NCBI GenBank assembly: GCA_903930435.1
Contig: CAIYYN010000042.1
Coordinates: 124,001-188,000 of the forward strand
Length of the DNA: 64,000 bases
Direction of reading: 5' to 3'
Source of the DNA: an uncultured Hyphomicrobiales bacterium
GTDB lineage: Bacteria > Pseudomonadota > Alphaproteobacteria > Rhizobiales > Ancalomicrobiaceae
Positions 27,568 through 35,894 of the stretch are shown piece after piece. Made by a program: the position numbers and the translations under genes. The notes beneath the pieces are model-generated. The model saw only the letters and a program-made list of their open reading frames with translations, was not told where the DNA came from and made no database searches. The first letter of the stretch is position 1, and each line of letters opens with the position of its first letter.

Positions 27568-28749
27568 ATGCTTCATACAGTTTCCAGCTTTGACCGTATC
27601 GGCGAAGAAAATGCGTTTGCGGTGCTGGCCCGAGCTCAAAATCTGGCCGCGCAAGGCCGCGACATCATCAATCTCGGCATCGGCCAGCCCGATTTCCGCA
27701 CGCCTGAACACATCGTCGAGGGTGCAATAAAGGCGTTGCGCGATGGACATCACGGTTATACGGCGGCAACAGGCATCCTGCCCTTGCGTGAAGCGGTTGC
27801 TGCAGATCTCCACCGCCGTTTCGGGGTCACGATTTCACCCGACCGCGTGCTGATCGTGCCGGGTGGCAAGGTGACGATGCATATGGCGATCATGATGTTC
27901 GGCGAACCGGGCGCGGATATCCTTTACCCCGATCCCGGATTCCCGATTTATCGCTCGATGATCGAGTTTACCGGCGCCCGGGCCATTCCGGTGCCGATCC
28001 GCGAGGAAAACGCGTTCGCCTTTTCCGCCGAAGAGACCCTCCGCCTCATTACGCCGCAAACCAGGCTGCTGATCCTCAATTCGCCAGCCAATCCGACAGG
28101 TGGCGTCACCCCGCGTGCCGAGATCGAAAAGCTGGTTGCCGGACTGGCGAGGTTTCCCGATGTCGCGATCATGTCCGACGAGATCTACGGCCAGATGGTT
28201 TATGACGGTCAGGAGCACGTATCACTGACCACGTTCCCGGAAATCGCCGACCGTCTCATCCTGCTCGACGGCTGGTCCAAGACCTACGCCATGACAGGCT
28301 GGCGCATGGGCTATTCGGTCTGGCCAGAAAAGCTCTACGAGATGGCTCGCAAACTGGCGGTCAACTCCTATTCCTGCGTCAATGCCAGCGCCCAGTTTGC
28401 CGGGCTCGCCGCTCTCACCGGTCCGCAGGAATGCGTTGCCGAAATGGTCGCGGAGTTTGACAGACGGCGAAAGGTCGTTGTTGACGGGCTGAATGCGCTG
28501 CCAAACGTGACCTGCGCCACGCCGACAGGGGCATTTTACGCCTTCCCGAATATTTCAAGGACGGGCTGGAAGTCCAAGCCGCTCGCCTCGGCGCTTCTGG
28601 AAGACGCCGGTGTTGCCACCATCGGCGGCCCGGATTTTGGCGTCTACGGCGAAGGCTATATCCGCCTCAGCTACGCCAATTCGACCGAAAACATCCTGCG
28701 AGCGCTTGACCGGATGAAGGCATTCCTCGAACGCAAGAACGAGGGGTAG
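27568..28749 (+). CDS. Class I/II PLP aminotransferase
   Basis: A 393-residue fold-type I aminotransferase of the aspartate aminotransferase Igamma type. DIINLGIGQPDFRTP (about 30), NSPANPTGG (about 172), the DEIYGQM segment and LLDGWSKTYAMTGWRMGY with the PLP lysine (about 235) are all present. The C-terminal Arg for the alpha-carboxylate is in YIRLSYANS. Aspartate, alanine or aromatic substrates are possible. GAGGGGG six bases upstream supports the ATG. A long hairpin ends the unit. Confidence 0.9.
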   Translation: MLHTVSSFDRIGEENAFAVLARAQNLAAQGRDIINLGIGQPDFRTPEHIVEGAIKALRDGHHGYTAATGILPLREAVAADLHRRFGVTISPDRVLIVPGGKVTMHMAIMMFGEPGADILYPDPGFPIYRSMIEFTGARAIPVPIREENAFAFSAEETLRLITPQTRLLILNSPANPTGGVTPRAEIEKLVAGLARFPDVAIMSDEIYGQMVYDGQEHVSLTTFPEIADRLILLDGWSKTYAMTGWRMGYSVWPEKLYEMARKLAVNSYSCVNASAQFAGLAALTGPQECVAEMVAEFDRRRKVVVDGLNALPNVTCATPTGAFYAFPNISRTGWKSKPLASALLEDAGVATIGGPDFGVYGEGYIRLSYANSTENILRALDRMKAFLERKNEG

Positions 28750-28768
28750 GAACGAGCTTCGTGTCCGT

Positions 28769-28805
28769 CGTTTTGTCCTCCCGTCAGAGCCGGGAGGACA
28801 AAACG
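28769..28805. terminator. Long perfect hairpin, bidirectional terminator
   Basis: CGTTTTGTCCTCCCG and CGGGAGGACAAAACG form a perfect 15-bp stem with a seven-base loop between the convergent aminotransferase and dehydrogenase genes. The A/T-rich base of the stem supplies a short U-tract in each direction. Confidence 0.78.
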
Positions 28806-28833
28806 AGCGAATTCATGTCAGGAACTGGTCAGA

Positions 28834-29793
28834 TCATCTTGGCCAAGGTGTCTCAGCAACTGGTGTGATCGGCGCGCCGTTTTCGAACCAGTTGATCAGA
28901 TTGTCCGCACACAGATCGCCCATCAATTGCCGGGTGTGAACCGAGGCTGAGCCAACATGCGGCAAGAGCACAACGCGTTCGAATTCGGCCAGTTCCTGCG
29001 GGTAGCAGGGTTCTGTCTCGAAGACATCAAGGCCAGCTGAGAAGATCGTACCCGCCTTGAGCGCCGCAATCAGCGCGACTTCGTCCACGACCGACCCACG
29101 CCCGATATTGATGAGGATGCCTTCTGGTCCGAGCGCTTCCAGCACAGATGCGTCGATCAGATGATGGGTCGACGCGCCGCCGGGCAAGACCGACAACAGG
29201 ATATCGACATGCCTGGCGAGCCCGACGAGCGTGTCAAAGTAGGGGATATCGGTTCCGGCAGCCGGGCGGCGATTATGATACGCGAGCTTCAGACCAAAGG
29301 CTTCGGCGCGCGTCGCAATGGCCTTGCCGATCCGGCCCATGCCGACGATCCCGAGTGTCTTGCCACGCAACGTGGACCGGGTCAGCGGATAGACGCCTTG
29401 CATCCACTTGCCAGCTCGCAAATGGCGCTCGGCAGCGCCCAGTTCGCGTGCAGTCATCAGCAGAAGTCCGAGCGCCGTATCTGCGACCTCTTCGCTGAGG
29501 ACATCAGGCGTGTTGGTGACGAGCACGCCGCGTGTTGCCGCGTGGGCTGCATCAACGGAATCGTACCCGACACCGAAATTGGCAACGATCTGCAGGTTCG
29601 GGAATTGATCCATGAAGGATGCATCGACCTTGACGTGACCGCCGGTGGCAATGCCCTTCACGCGGGACGCGATCCCGGCCAGATGCGCAGTCCGATCAGA
29701 GGCTTCCCACAGCTTGTGAACCTTGAGGCGCGTTTCAAGTTTGGGCAGGACGAGCGGCATGGGTCCAGGCATCAGGATTTCGGTCGGTTCCAT
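28834..29793 (-). CDS. D-isomer 2-hydroxyacid dehydrogenase, GhrB/hydroxypyruvate reductase-like
   Basis: A 319-residue NAD(P)-dependent dehydrogenase. The nucleotide loop GIVGMGRIGKAIA (about residue 150), the INIGRGSVVDE region with the catalytic Arg (about 230), the Glu in FETEP and the His in LLPHVGSAS (about 280) are in the family order. It probably reduces glyoxylate or hydroxypyruvate. ATG 29793 is preferred to the GTG at 29808 because GGAGAG lies seven bases upstream. The LacI-type regulator lies upstream on the same strand (108 bases). Confidence 0.9.
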   Translation of the reverse strand: MEPTEILMPGPMPLVLPKLETRLKVHKLWEASDRTAHLAGIASRVKGIATGGHVKVDASFMDQFPNLQIVANFGVGYDSVDAAHAATRGVLVTNTPDVLSEEVADTALGLLLMTARELGAAERHLRAGKWMQGVYPLTRSTLRGKTLGIVGMGRIGKAIATRAEAFGLKLAYHNRRPAAGTDIPYFDTLVGLARHVDILLSVLPGGASTHHLIDASVLEALGPEGILINIGRGSVVDEVALIAALKAGTIFSAGLDVFETEPCYPQELAEFERVVLLPHVGSASVHTRQLMGDLCADNLINWFENGAPITPVAETPWPR

Positions 29794-29901
29794 GTCGCGT
29801 CTCTCCACTGGTCGCTTTGCTTTGAATTGATAGGGTGATTGCAGACAAACTATCTGGCCACGCCATAAGCTTCAATCTGTCGGGCTTCGTATTTTTACGG
29901 T

Positions 29902-30960
29902 TCAGGGCCCCATAGCGGATAGACTGGTATCCCGAATTCGCAACTCGGGGGTAACCAGTGTTGCAAGAGGCGGCGATACGGGTGCCAATATCGCATTGCC
30001 CGAAATCAATTCGCCCAGATATTCGGCTGCGAGGCGCCCGACTTCCTGCTGACCATTCCAGACCGATGTCAGAGCCGGCGACCAGTCAGCGGCTTCCCCG
30101 ATGTCATCATATCCCGTCAAGGCAATATCCCGTCCAGGCTCCAGACCACGACGACGCAGCGCGGTCATCAGTCCAAGAGCGATCAGATCGTTGAATGCCA
30201 CGATCGCCGTCGCCTTGCTGGCCAGAACGGCTGGCAGCACATCTCGCCCGCCAGCCCGATTTTCAACGTCCGGAAAGATCAGGTCTGGCTCAAATGCCAA
30301 ACCAAAGGCTTCCAGCGCATCCTCATAACCGCCTCGCCGTTCACGACCAGCCGATGACTGCTGACGCCCACCCACAAACGCGATCCGGCGATGACCGCGA
30401 CTGATCAGATGCTCTGTTGCCAGCCGGATACCGGTGCGGTCGTCGCCCCGAATGACCGGGGCGAAGTCGTTACCCGGCACATCACGCGCAACCAGGACTG
30501 TCGGCATTCCCGCTCGCGTCATGCGCCGAATATCGTCGGCGACAGTTCCGACCGACGGGCAGATGATCACGCCATCGGCCCGGTATTGCAGCATCGTCTC
30601 CAGAAAATGCCGCTGACGCTGGAAGTCATCGCCGTGATTGCCGAGAATGACCGTCAGGTTCCGCTTGGCCAGATGCACGTCAAGCGAGGCAACCAACTCC
30701 GCAAAGTAAGGGTTCAGGATATCGTGGACCAGAACTCCGACGATGTTCGAGCGCGATGTCCTCAGGCTGGCCGCCGACCGGTTGTAGATATAGCCGAGAT
30801 CCTCGGCGAACTGGCGGACACGGACCCTTGTTTCGGCAGCGACGTCGGGATGATCGCGCAAGGCAAGCGACACAGTCGCCGTTGAAAGACCGAGACGCTC
30901 GCCAATCATGGCGAGCGTCAATCGTTTGGCCGGTTTGGCAGGTGTGCTTCCACTGACCAT
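29902..30960 (-). CDS. LacI-family transcriptional regulator
   Basis: A 352-residue repressor. The helix-turn-helix occupies residues 13-35 (LTLAMIGERLGLSTATVSLALRD, abbreviated motif: STATVSLAL), then the hinge helix (SAASLRTSRS) and a periplasmic-binding-like effector domain (VGVLVHDILNPYFAELV). It probably senses a sugar or sugar acid. The dehydrogenase downstream is a plausible target, as may be the amidohydrolase gene immediately upstream in the same direction (21 bases). AGGGA precedes the ATG. Confidence 0.93.
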   Translation of the reverse strand: MVSGSTPAKPAKRLTLAMIGERLGLSTATVSLALRDHPDVAAETRVRVRQFAEDLGYIYNRSAASLRTSRSNIVGVLVHDILNPYFAELVASLDVHLAKRNLTVILGNHGDDFQRQRHFLETMLQYRADGVIICPSVGTVADDIRRMTRAGMPTVLVARDVPGNDFAPVIRGDDRTGIRLATEHLISRGHRRIAFVGGRQQSSAGRERRGGYEDALEAFGLAFEPDLIFPDVENRAGGRDVLPAVLASKATAIVAFNDLIALGLMTALRRRGLEPGRDIALTGYDDIGEAADWSPALTSVWNGQQEVGRLAAEYLGELISGNAILAPVSPPLATLVTPELRIRDTSLSAMGP

Positions 30961-30981
30961 CTAGTCTATCCCTTGAGCCGT

Positions 30982-32322
30982 TCAGAGGCCGGAAAGAAAT
31001 GCCTTCGCCGCCTCGCCATGCTGCGCACGAAGCCGAGCAACATCGATGCCAACAGGATTTCCATCAACAACGGTCCACTTGCCGGCAATCATCACACGGT
31101 CGGCCTTGTAGGCTCCGCACAAGACAAGGGCGGCAATTGGATCGCCGGCACCGGAAAAACGCAGTTCATCCAGCGAATAGAAGCCCATGTCCGCCTGAGC
31201 GCCAACCGCAATCCGGCCAAGATCCTTGCGGCCCAGGCAGGCAGCAGAGCCCTCAGTGGCCCAGCGGAAGGCGTCCAGATGCGTGACCGTTGCATCATAG
31301 GTCAGGCGGTTGATCATGAGCGCGTGGCGGACGCTTTCCATCAGGTTGGAATTGTCGTTTGACGCAGACCCGTCCACGCCCAGTCCGACCGGCGAACCAG
31401 CCGCTTCCAGTTCGCGTGTACGGCACTGACCGGAAGCCAGAACCATATTCGATGTCGGGCAATGGCAGACGCCAACGCCATGTCGACCAAGGCGCTTGAT
31501 TTCGTCATCATTGAAATGGATACCGTGGGCGAGCCAGACACGGTCATTCATCCAGCCGACTTCTTCCAGATAATCGACCGGACGACACTGGAACTTGGCC
31601 TCGCAATAGTCGATTTCATCGCGGGTTTCGGCCAGATGTGTGTGCAGTCGGCAATTGTGCTTGGCCGCGAGTTTGGCGCTTTCGACCATCAGGCGCTTCG
31701 TGACGTTGAAGGGCGCACAGGGGGCCAAGGCGACCTGCAACATGGCGCCTTCTTTGGGATCGTGATATCGACCGATGACACGCTCGCAATCGGCCAGAAT
31801 GACGTCGGTGTCCTGAACCGCGCCGGGGAATGCATTGCCGCCCTCGGCTGTCGTCAGGTTGAGTGCGCCACGGTTCAACACCATGCGCATGCCGACGTTG
31901 CCGGCTTCTTCTGCCTGAATATCCATCGCGCTTTCTGTGCCTGGCGGGAACAGATATTGATGGTCTGACGCGGTCGTGCAGCCGGATAACATCAGTTCGG
32001 TCAGCGCCAAACGGGTTGCAAGCCGCAAATTGTCAGGATTGACGTGGCGGGCCCAGATCGGAAACAGCGCTTCAAGCCACGGGAACAGTTCCTTGTTGAT
32101 CGCGCTTGGATGGGCACGGGTCAACGTCTGATACATATGATGATGCGTGTTGATCAGGCCGGGGATGACGACATGTCGACTGGCGTCATATTTTTCGTCG
32201 ACATGCCCGAGCGGCTCTTTGCCCTTGGCCACAAGTTCAACGATCTTGCCATTTTCGACGACAATACCGCGCTCCGCTCCGTCTGCCAGGACGGCAATCG
32301 GGTCTTTTATCCAGGTCCTCAT
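30982..32322 (-). CDS. 8-oxoguanine deaminase / AtzB-TrzN-like amidohydrolase
   Basis: A 446-residue metal-dependent amidohydrolase. The first metal motif PGLINTHHHMYQTL (about 52), HTHLAETRDE (about 235), AHGIHFND (about 270) and the final VGLGVDGSASNDNSN (about 325) are all intact. The TRAHPSAINKELFPWL stretch is typical of 8-oxoguanine deaminases, which turn oxidised guanine into urate. Hydroxyatrazine ethylaminohydrolase AtzB is a close relative, so specificity is uncertain. ATG 32322 follows AGAGGA. A RidA gene is just upstream on the same strand, consistent with a purine-type deamination pathway. Confidence 0.87.
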   Translation of the reverse strand: MRTWIKDPIAVLADGAERGIVVENGKIVELVAKGKEPLGHVDEKYDASRHVVIPGLINTHHHMYQTLTRAHPSAINKELFPWLEALFPIWARHVNPDNLRLATRLALTELMLSGCTTASDHQYLFPPGTESAMDIQAEEAGNVGMRMVLNRGALNLTTAEGGNAFPGAVQDTDVILADCERVIGRYHDPKEGAMLQVALAPCAPFNVTKRLMVESAKLAAKHNCRLHTHLAETRDEIDYCEAKFQCRPVDYLEEVGWMNDRVWLAHGIHFNDDEIKRLGRHGVGVCHCPTSNMVLASGQCRTRELEAAGSPVGLGVDGSASNDNSNLMESVRHALMINRLTYDATVTHLDAFRWATEGSAACLGRKDLGRIAVGAQADMGFYSLDELRFSGAGDPIAALVLCGAYKADRVMIAGKWTVVDGNPVGIDVARLRAQHGEAAKAFLSGL

Positions 32323-32391
32323 TGGAGAAAGTCCTCTAGAACGCGCGCGAGTGCCAGGCTGACGTTGATCTCGCAACGCTCACACTCCTTA

Positions 32392-32781
32392 TCACAGGTC
32401 TCTCGCAGCCGTCACTTCGATCTCGACCTTGAACTCCGGTCTTGTGAAGCCGGACACGATGACCAGCGTGGACGCGGGCGGCGGCGAGCCAACAACGCGA
32501 TCACGCACTTGCATGTACTCCCGCATGTAGGCCCGATCCGTCACGAATGCATTGATCCGGACGATATCGGCCAACGTCATGGCGCCCTCGGCAAGAATGG
32601 CGGCGATGTTGGCGAAGATCAGCTCGGTTTGCTCGGTCACGGACTCAGGGATCGAGTCGTCAGACCGGATTGCCAATTGCCCGGAGGTCAGGATCCAGCG
32701 TTGACCTGCTGGTGCCAGTGCGCCGTGGCTATAGTTGCCAAATGGCGTGCGGACACTGGCAGGATTGAGCGCTTGGTGCAT
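32392..32781 (-). CDS. RidA/YjgF/UK114-family protein
   Basis: A 129-residue Rid-family protein. LTSGQLAIR, ILAEGAMTLADIVRINAFVTD, REYMQVRDRVVG and PEFKVEIEVTAARDL fit the trimeric fold in which an Arg binds the carboxylate of enamine or imine intermediates. The exact RidA arginine motif is not fully conserved, so it is probably a Rid2-7 type with a role tied to the neighbouring amidohydrolase. GGAGG five bases upstream supports ATG 32781. It is divergent from the ABC importer. Confidence 0.87.
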   Translation of the reverse strand: MHQALNPASVRTPFGNYSHGALAPAGQRWILTSGQLAIRSDDSIPESVTEQTELIFANIAAILAEGAMTLADIVRINAFVTDRAYMREYMQVRDRVVGSPPPASTLVIVSGFTRPEFKVEIEVTAARDL

Positions 32782-32843
32782 GTGACCCTCCGGGTAAAAG
32801 TGCCTTTGTCTTGCAAGTTTGCCCATTCCCGCGCTTCAAAGCT

Positions 32844-32860
32844 TGCACAAAAAGGTGGCA
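32844..32860. promoter_or_regulatory. NtrC-like enhancer site
   Basis: TGCACAAAAAGGTGGCA is a 17-base partial dyad matching the NtrC consensus TGCACCAWWWTGGTGCA at 12 positions, with both outer half-sites recognisable. It is centred about 105 bases upstream of the start expected from the sigma-54 element at 32931, the usual enhancer distance. Confidence 0.45.
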
Positions 32861-32930
32861 GACCTGTATGTTTCCGCCCAATCGATGCGCCCCGACATGA
32901 AATGAAGCGGTGATAAGTGGCCTGGAAAAC

Positions 32931-32946
32931 TGGCATACCGATTGCG
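32931..32946 (+). promoter_or_regulatory. Sigma-54 promoter of the ABC importer operon
   Basis: TGGCATACCGATTGCG has GG at 32932-32933 and GC at 32944-32945 with the obligatory ten bases between, and fits TGGCAC-N5-TTGC at the conserved positions. The start would be near 32957, leaving a leader of about 147 bases. The remainder of the 320-base RidA-importer gap shows no further gene. Confidence 0.6.
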
Positions 32947-33103
32947 AGAACATGATGCCTTGATGCAATGGGTTCAAGAAGATGCTGCTTTTTTTGAGGA
33001 GAGCCACCTGACTCGGGATCGCACAGACCGGTGGCAAGAGATCAGAATTCGCGTTGCCCAGACTTCAACGAAGTATATCGAGCATTGAGAAGGACCTTGT
33101 GAC

Positions 33104-34105
33104 ATGCGCTTGAAATCCGCCCTGACCTTTATTGTTTTCGGTACGAGCCTGGCACTCGGCGTGTCCGGTGCGCTTGCTGAGGTCAAAGTCAAATTCGGAA
33201 CGAACTGGAAGGCTGAAGCCGAACACGGCGGGTTCTACCAGTCGGTTGTTGATGGCACGTACAAAGCATGTGGCCTTGATGTCACCATTGTTCCCGGCGG
33301 CCCGCAGGTGAACAATCGCATCTTGCTGCCGACCGGCAAGGTCGATTTCCTGATGGGCGCGAATCTGCTGGAAGCCTTCAATTCCGTGTCCGAGGGCATT
33401 CCGACAAAAGTTGTCGCGGCCATTTTCCAGAAGGACGCGCAAGTTCTGCTCTCGCATCCCGGCGCCTACAAGGAATTCACTGATCTTAAATCTGCGACGA
33501 TGTTTCTGTCGGCAGGCGGTGTCCAGTCCTATTACCAGTGGATGATCACCGAGTTTGGCTTCAAGCCGGAGCAAGTGCGTCCCTACACGTTCAATCCAGC
33601 CCCGTTCATCGCTGATCCAAAATCCGTCCAGCAGGCTTACATCACATCCGAACCCTTTGCCGTCGAGAAAGCCGGCGGGTTCAAGCCACAGATCTGGGTG
33701 ATGGGCGATATCGGCTTCAACACATATGCCACCACCATCGAAACAACCGATGAAATGATCGCCAAAAAACCGGACGTCGTGCAGTGCTTTGTCGATGGAT
33801 CGATCAAGGGCTGGTACAATTATCTCTATGGCGACAACAAGGCCGCCAACGCGATGATCAAGAAAGACAACCCGGAAATGGATGATGATCAGATCGCATT
33901 CTCCATCGCCCAGATGAAGTCTTATGGACTGCTTGATTCGGGCGACGCCTTGAAAACGGGCATCGGCACGATGTTGCCCGAGCGGTTCAAGAGCTTCTAC
34001 GACAAGATGGTCAAATCCAAGGTCGTCAAGCCGGACCTCGATCTGTCCAAGGTTTACACAACAGCCTTCGTGAACAAGGGCGTCGGTATGGATCTCAAAA
34101 AGTAA
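33104..34105 (+). CDS. ABC transporter substrate-binding protein, NMT1/THI5-like
   Basis: A 333-residue periplasmic binding protein. Its signal peptide (about residues 1-25) ends in SGALAEVKV. The mature domain has KFGTNWKAEAEHGGFYQSV, close to the HMP/pyrimidine and nitrate/taurine-type NMT1 group. Such proteins bind thiamine pyrimidine precursors, formylaminopyrimidine, riboflavin or hydantoin-like nitrogen compounds. AAGGA nine bases upstream supports the ATG. It is the first gene of an importer operon and is followed by a hairpin that may limit read-through. The ligand cannot be read from sequence. Confidence 0.9.
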   Translation: MRLKSALTFIVFGTSLALGVSGALAEVKVKFGTNWKAEAEHGGFYQSVVDGTYKACGLDVTIVPGGPQVNNRILLPTGKVDFLMGANLLEAFNSVSEGIPTKVVAAIFQKDAQVLLSHPGAYKEFTDLKSATMFLSAGGVQSYYQWMITEFGFKPEQVRPYTFNPAPFIADPKSVQQAYITSEPFAVEKAGGFKPQIWVMGDIGFNTYATTIETTDEMIAKKPDVVQCFVDGSIKGWYNYLYGDNKAANAMIKKDNPEMDDDQIAFSIAQMKSYGLLDSGDALKTGIGTMLPERFKSFYDKMVKSKVVKPDLDLSKVYTTAFVNKGVGMDLKK

Positions 34106-34113
34106 GCAAATCA

Positions 34114-34142
34114 GGGAGGCGACACCCCCGCTGTTGCCTCCC
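34114..34142 (+). terminator. Intra-operon hairpin after the binding-protein gene
   Basis: GGGAGGC and GCCTCCC arms extended by GACA / TGTT make an 11-bp stem with a CCCCCGC loop. There is no T-run, so it likely protects the upstream mRNA or partly attenuates, giving more binding protein than membrane components, as in other ABC operons. Confidence 0.6.
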
Positions 34143-34158
34143 GTTCAGTCTGGTTCAA

Positions 34159-34968
34159 TTGGCCGGCCAATCGGCGTGTGAGTGCGACTTGAAACCCATC
34201 ATCTCCCTGTCTGATATCTCCAAGACATTTTCCAACGGAACGATCGCCCTGTCGCGCATGTCGATGGATATTGGTCAAGGCGAGTTCGTGTCGCTGCTCG
34301 GACCGTCAGGGTGCGGCAAATCGACGGTGCTCAGGATCATCGCGGGATTAGGCGAACCGACAACGGGAATAATCGACTGGCCGACGTCGACCTACAATGC
34401 AGCGGGCAAACCAGAGCGCGACATCGGCTTTGTCTTTCAGGAACCGACATTGATGCCCTGGGCGACGGTCTATGACAATGTCCGCTTACCGCTGCGCCTG
34501 AAGAGGGTATCGCAGACCGCAGGCCATGAGCGCATCATGGATGCCTTGGCCATGGTCGGCTTGTCCAAATTTGCCACATCGTACCCACGTGAACTCTCCG
34601 GCGGCATGAAGATGCGGGTTTCCATCGCCCGCGCGCTCGTCACACGGCCCAAAGTGCTCCTGATGGATGAACCTTTTGCCGCGCTTGATGAAATCACGCG
34701 CAACAAGTTGAATGACGATCTCTTGCGGCTGTGGCAGGACCAGCACTGGACCGTAATTTTTGTCACCCATTCCGTCTATGAATCCGTCTACCTGTCGAGC
34801 CGCATTGTGGTTATGGCGGCCCGTCCTGGCCGCGTCGTGACGGATATGGCGATCTCCGCTGGCTATCCGCGCGATGACGTGTTTCGGACCTCCGATGCCT
34901 ACAACGAAGCCTGCCGCAATGCATCCATGGCTCTTCACGAGGCCATGGACGTAGCGGATCACCTTTGA
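34159..34968 (+). CDS. ABC transporter ATP-binding protein, nitrate/taurine type
   Basis: A 269-residue ATPase. Walker A is LLGPSGCGKST (about residue 50), the Q-loop FVFQEPTLMPW (about 95), the signature LSGGMKMRVSIARAL (about 150), Walker B VLLMDEPFAALD (about 170) and the switch His in FVTHSVYES. All catalytic residues are intact. The start is uncertain: a TTG at 34159 opens the frame, another TTG at 34189 sits closer to the conserved part, and no ATG precedes the domain. It energises the importer encoded by its neighbours. Confidence 0.92.
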   Translation: MAGQSACECDLKPIISLSDISKTFSNGTIALSRMSMDIGQGEFVSLLGPSGCGKSTVLRIIAGLGEPTTGIIDWPTSTYNAAGKPERDIGFVFQEPTLMPWATVYDNVRLPLRLKRVSQTAGHERIMDALAMVGLSKFATSYPRELSGGMKMRVSIARALVTRPKVLLMDEPFAALDEITRNKLNDDLLRLWQDQHWTVIFVTHSVYESVYLSSRIVVMAARPGRVVTDMAISAGYPRDDVFRTSDAYNEACRNASMALHEAMDVADHL

Positions 34969-34987
34969 GACAGCGGGGCACAGTCAC

Positions 34988-35884
34988 ATGAACACCGCGA
35001 ACATTGGATCCACGCCGACCGCTCCGATCGATACCGTCGAACTGGCGCGGGCACGCAGCCAGCGGATGACCGAGATTGCAAGCTGGGCTCTGCCTTTCCT
35101 GGTCCTGCTGCTTGCACTGGGGTACTGGCAATGGGCTGTCGTTCATTACGAGATCAAACCGTATCTGCTGCCGTCGCCGCTCAGGATCGTGCAGACACTA
35201 GGTGCGGACTGGCAACTTCTTTTGCCGTCCCTCGTGAACACGCTGGAAATCACGTTTGGCGCATTGGCGCTCGCGGTGATCGGCGGCGGCGGATTGGCAA
35301 TCCTGTTTGCACAATCGCGCTGGATCGAGATGGCATTGGTGCCTTTCGCCATCACGTTGCAGGTCACACCGATCATTGCGGTCGCGCCGTTGATCATCGT
35401 CTACCTGAAGGACGTGACGCTTGATCTCGGCTTTGTCACGCTCTCCGACGTCACCTTGCAATTGCTCACATGTGCCTGGATCGTGGCCTTCTTCCCGGTC
35501 CTGTCGAACACGACGATCGGACTGAATTCGGCGGATCACAACCTGCGCAACCTGTTCGAACTCTATGGTGCCAGCCGTTGGCAAACATTGCGGCTGCTGC
35601 GGCTCCCGGCGGCCCTGCCCTATTTTCTGGCCGGATTAAAGATTGCCAGCGGACTGGCCCTGATCGGGGCAGTGGTTGCAGAATTTGTTGTTGGAGCCCA
35701 GGGCGCAGGATCAGGGCTTGCCTCACGCATCCAGGAATCGGCGTTCCGTCTCAATATCCCGCGCATGTATGCAGCTGTCGTGCTGATCTCGCTGACCGGT
35801 ATTGCCATTTACCTCGTGACGTCCTGGGCAAGTCACCTGCTGCTTCGGCGCTGGCATGAGAGTGCCATCCGGCGCGAAAACTAA
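34988..35884 (+). CDS. ABC transporter permease, nitrate/taurine type
   Basis: A 298-residue inner-membrane permease (BPD_transp_1). Five to six hydrophobic segments are seen, beginning with WALPFLVLLLALGYW (about residue 37). The EAA loop, contacting the ATPase, is FELYGASRWQTLRLLRLPAALPYF shortened here as ELYGASRWQTLRLLRLPA (about 195). The gene follows the ATPase by 19 bases and the amidohydrolase by ten, so all are one transcript. Confidence 0.92.
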   Translation: MNTANIGSTPTAPIDTVELARARSQRMTEIASWALPFLVLLLALGYWQWAVVHYEIKPYLLPSPLRIVQTLGADWQLLLPSLVNTLEITFGALALAVIGGGGLAILFAQSRWIEMALVPFAITLQVTPIIAVAPLIIVYLKDVTLDLGFVTLSDVTLQLLTCAWIVAFFPVLSNTTIGLNSADHNLRNLFELYGASRWQTLRLLRLPAALPYFLAGLKIASGLALIGAVVAEFVVGAQGAGSGLASRIQESAFRLNIPRMYAAVVLISLTGIAIYLVTSWASHLLLRRWHESAIRREN

Positions 35885-35894
35885 GGGCTAGCCA

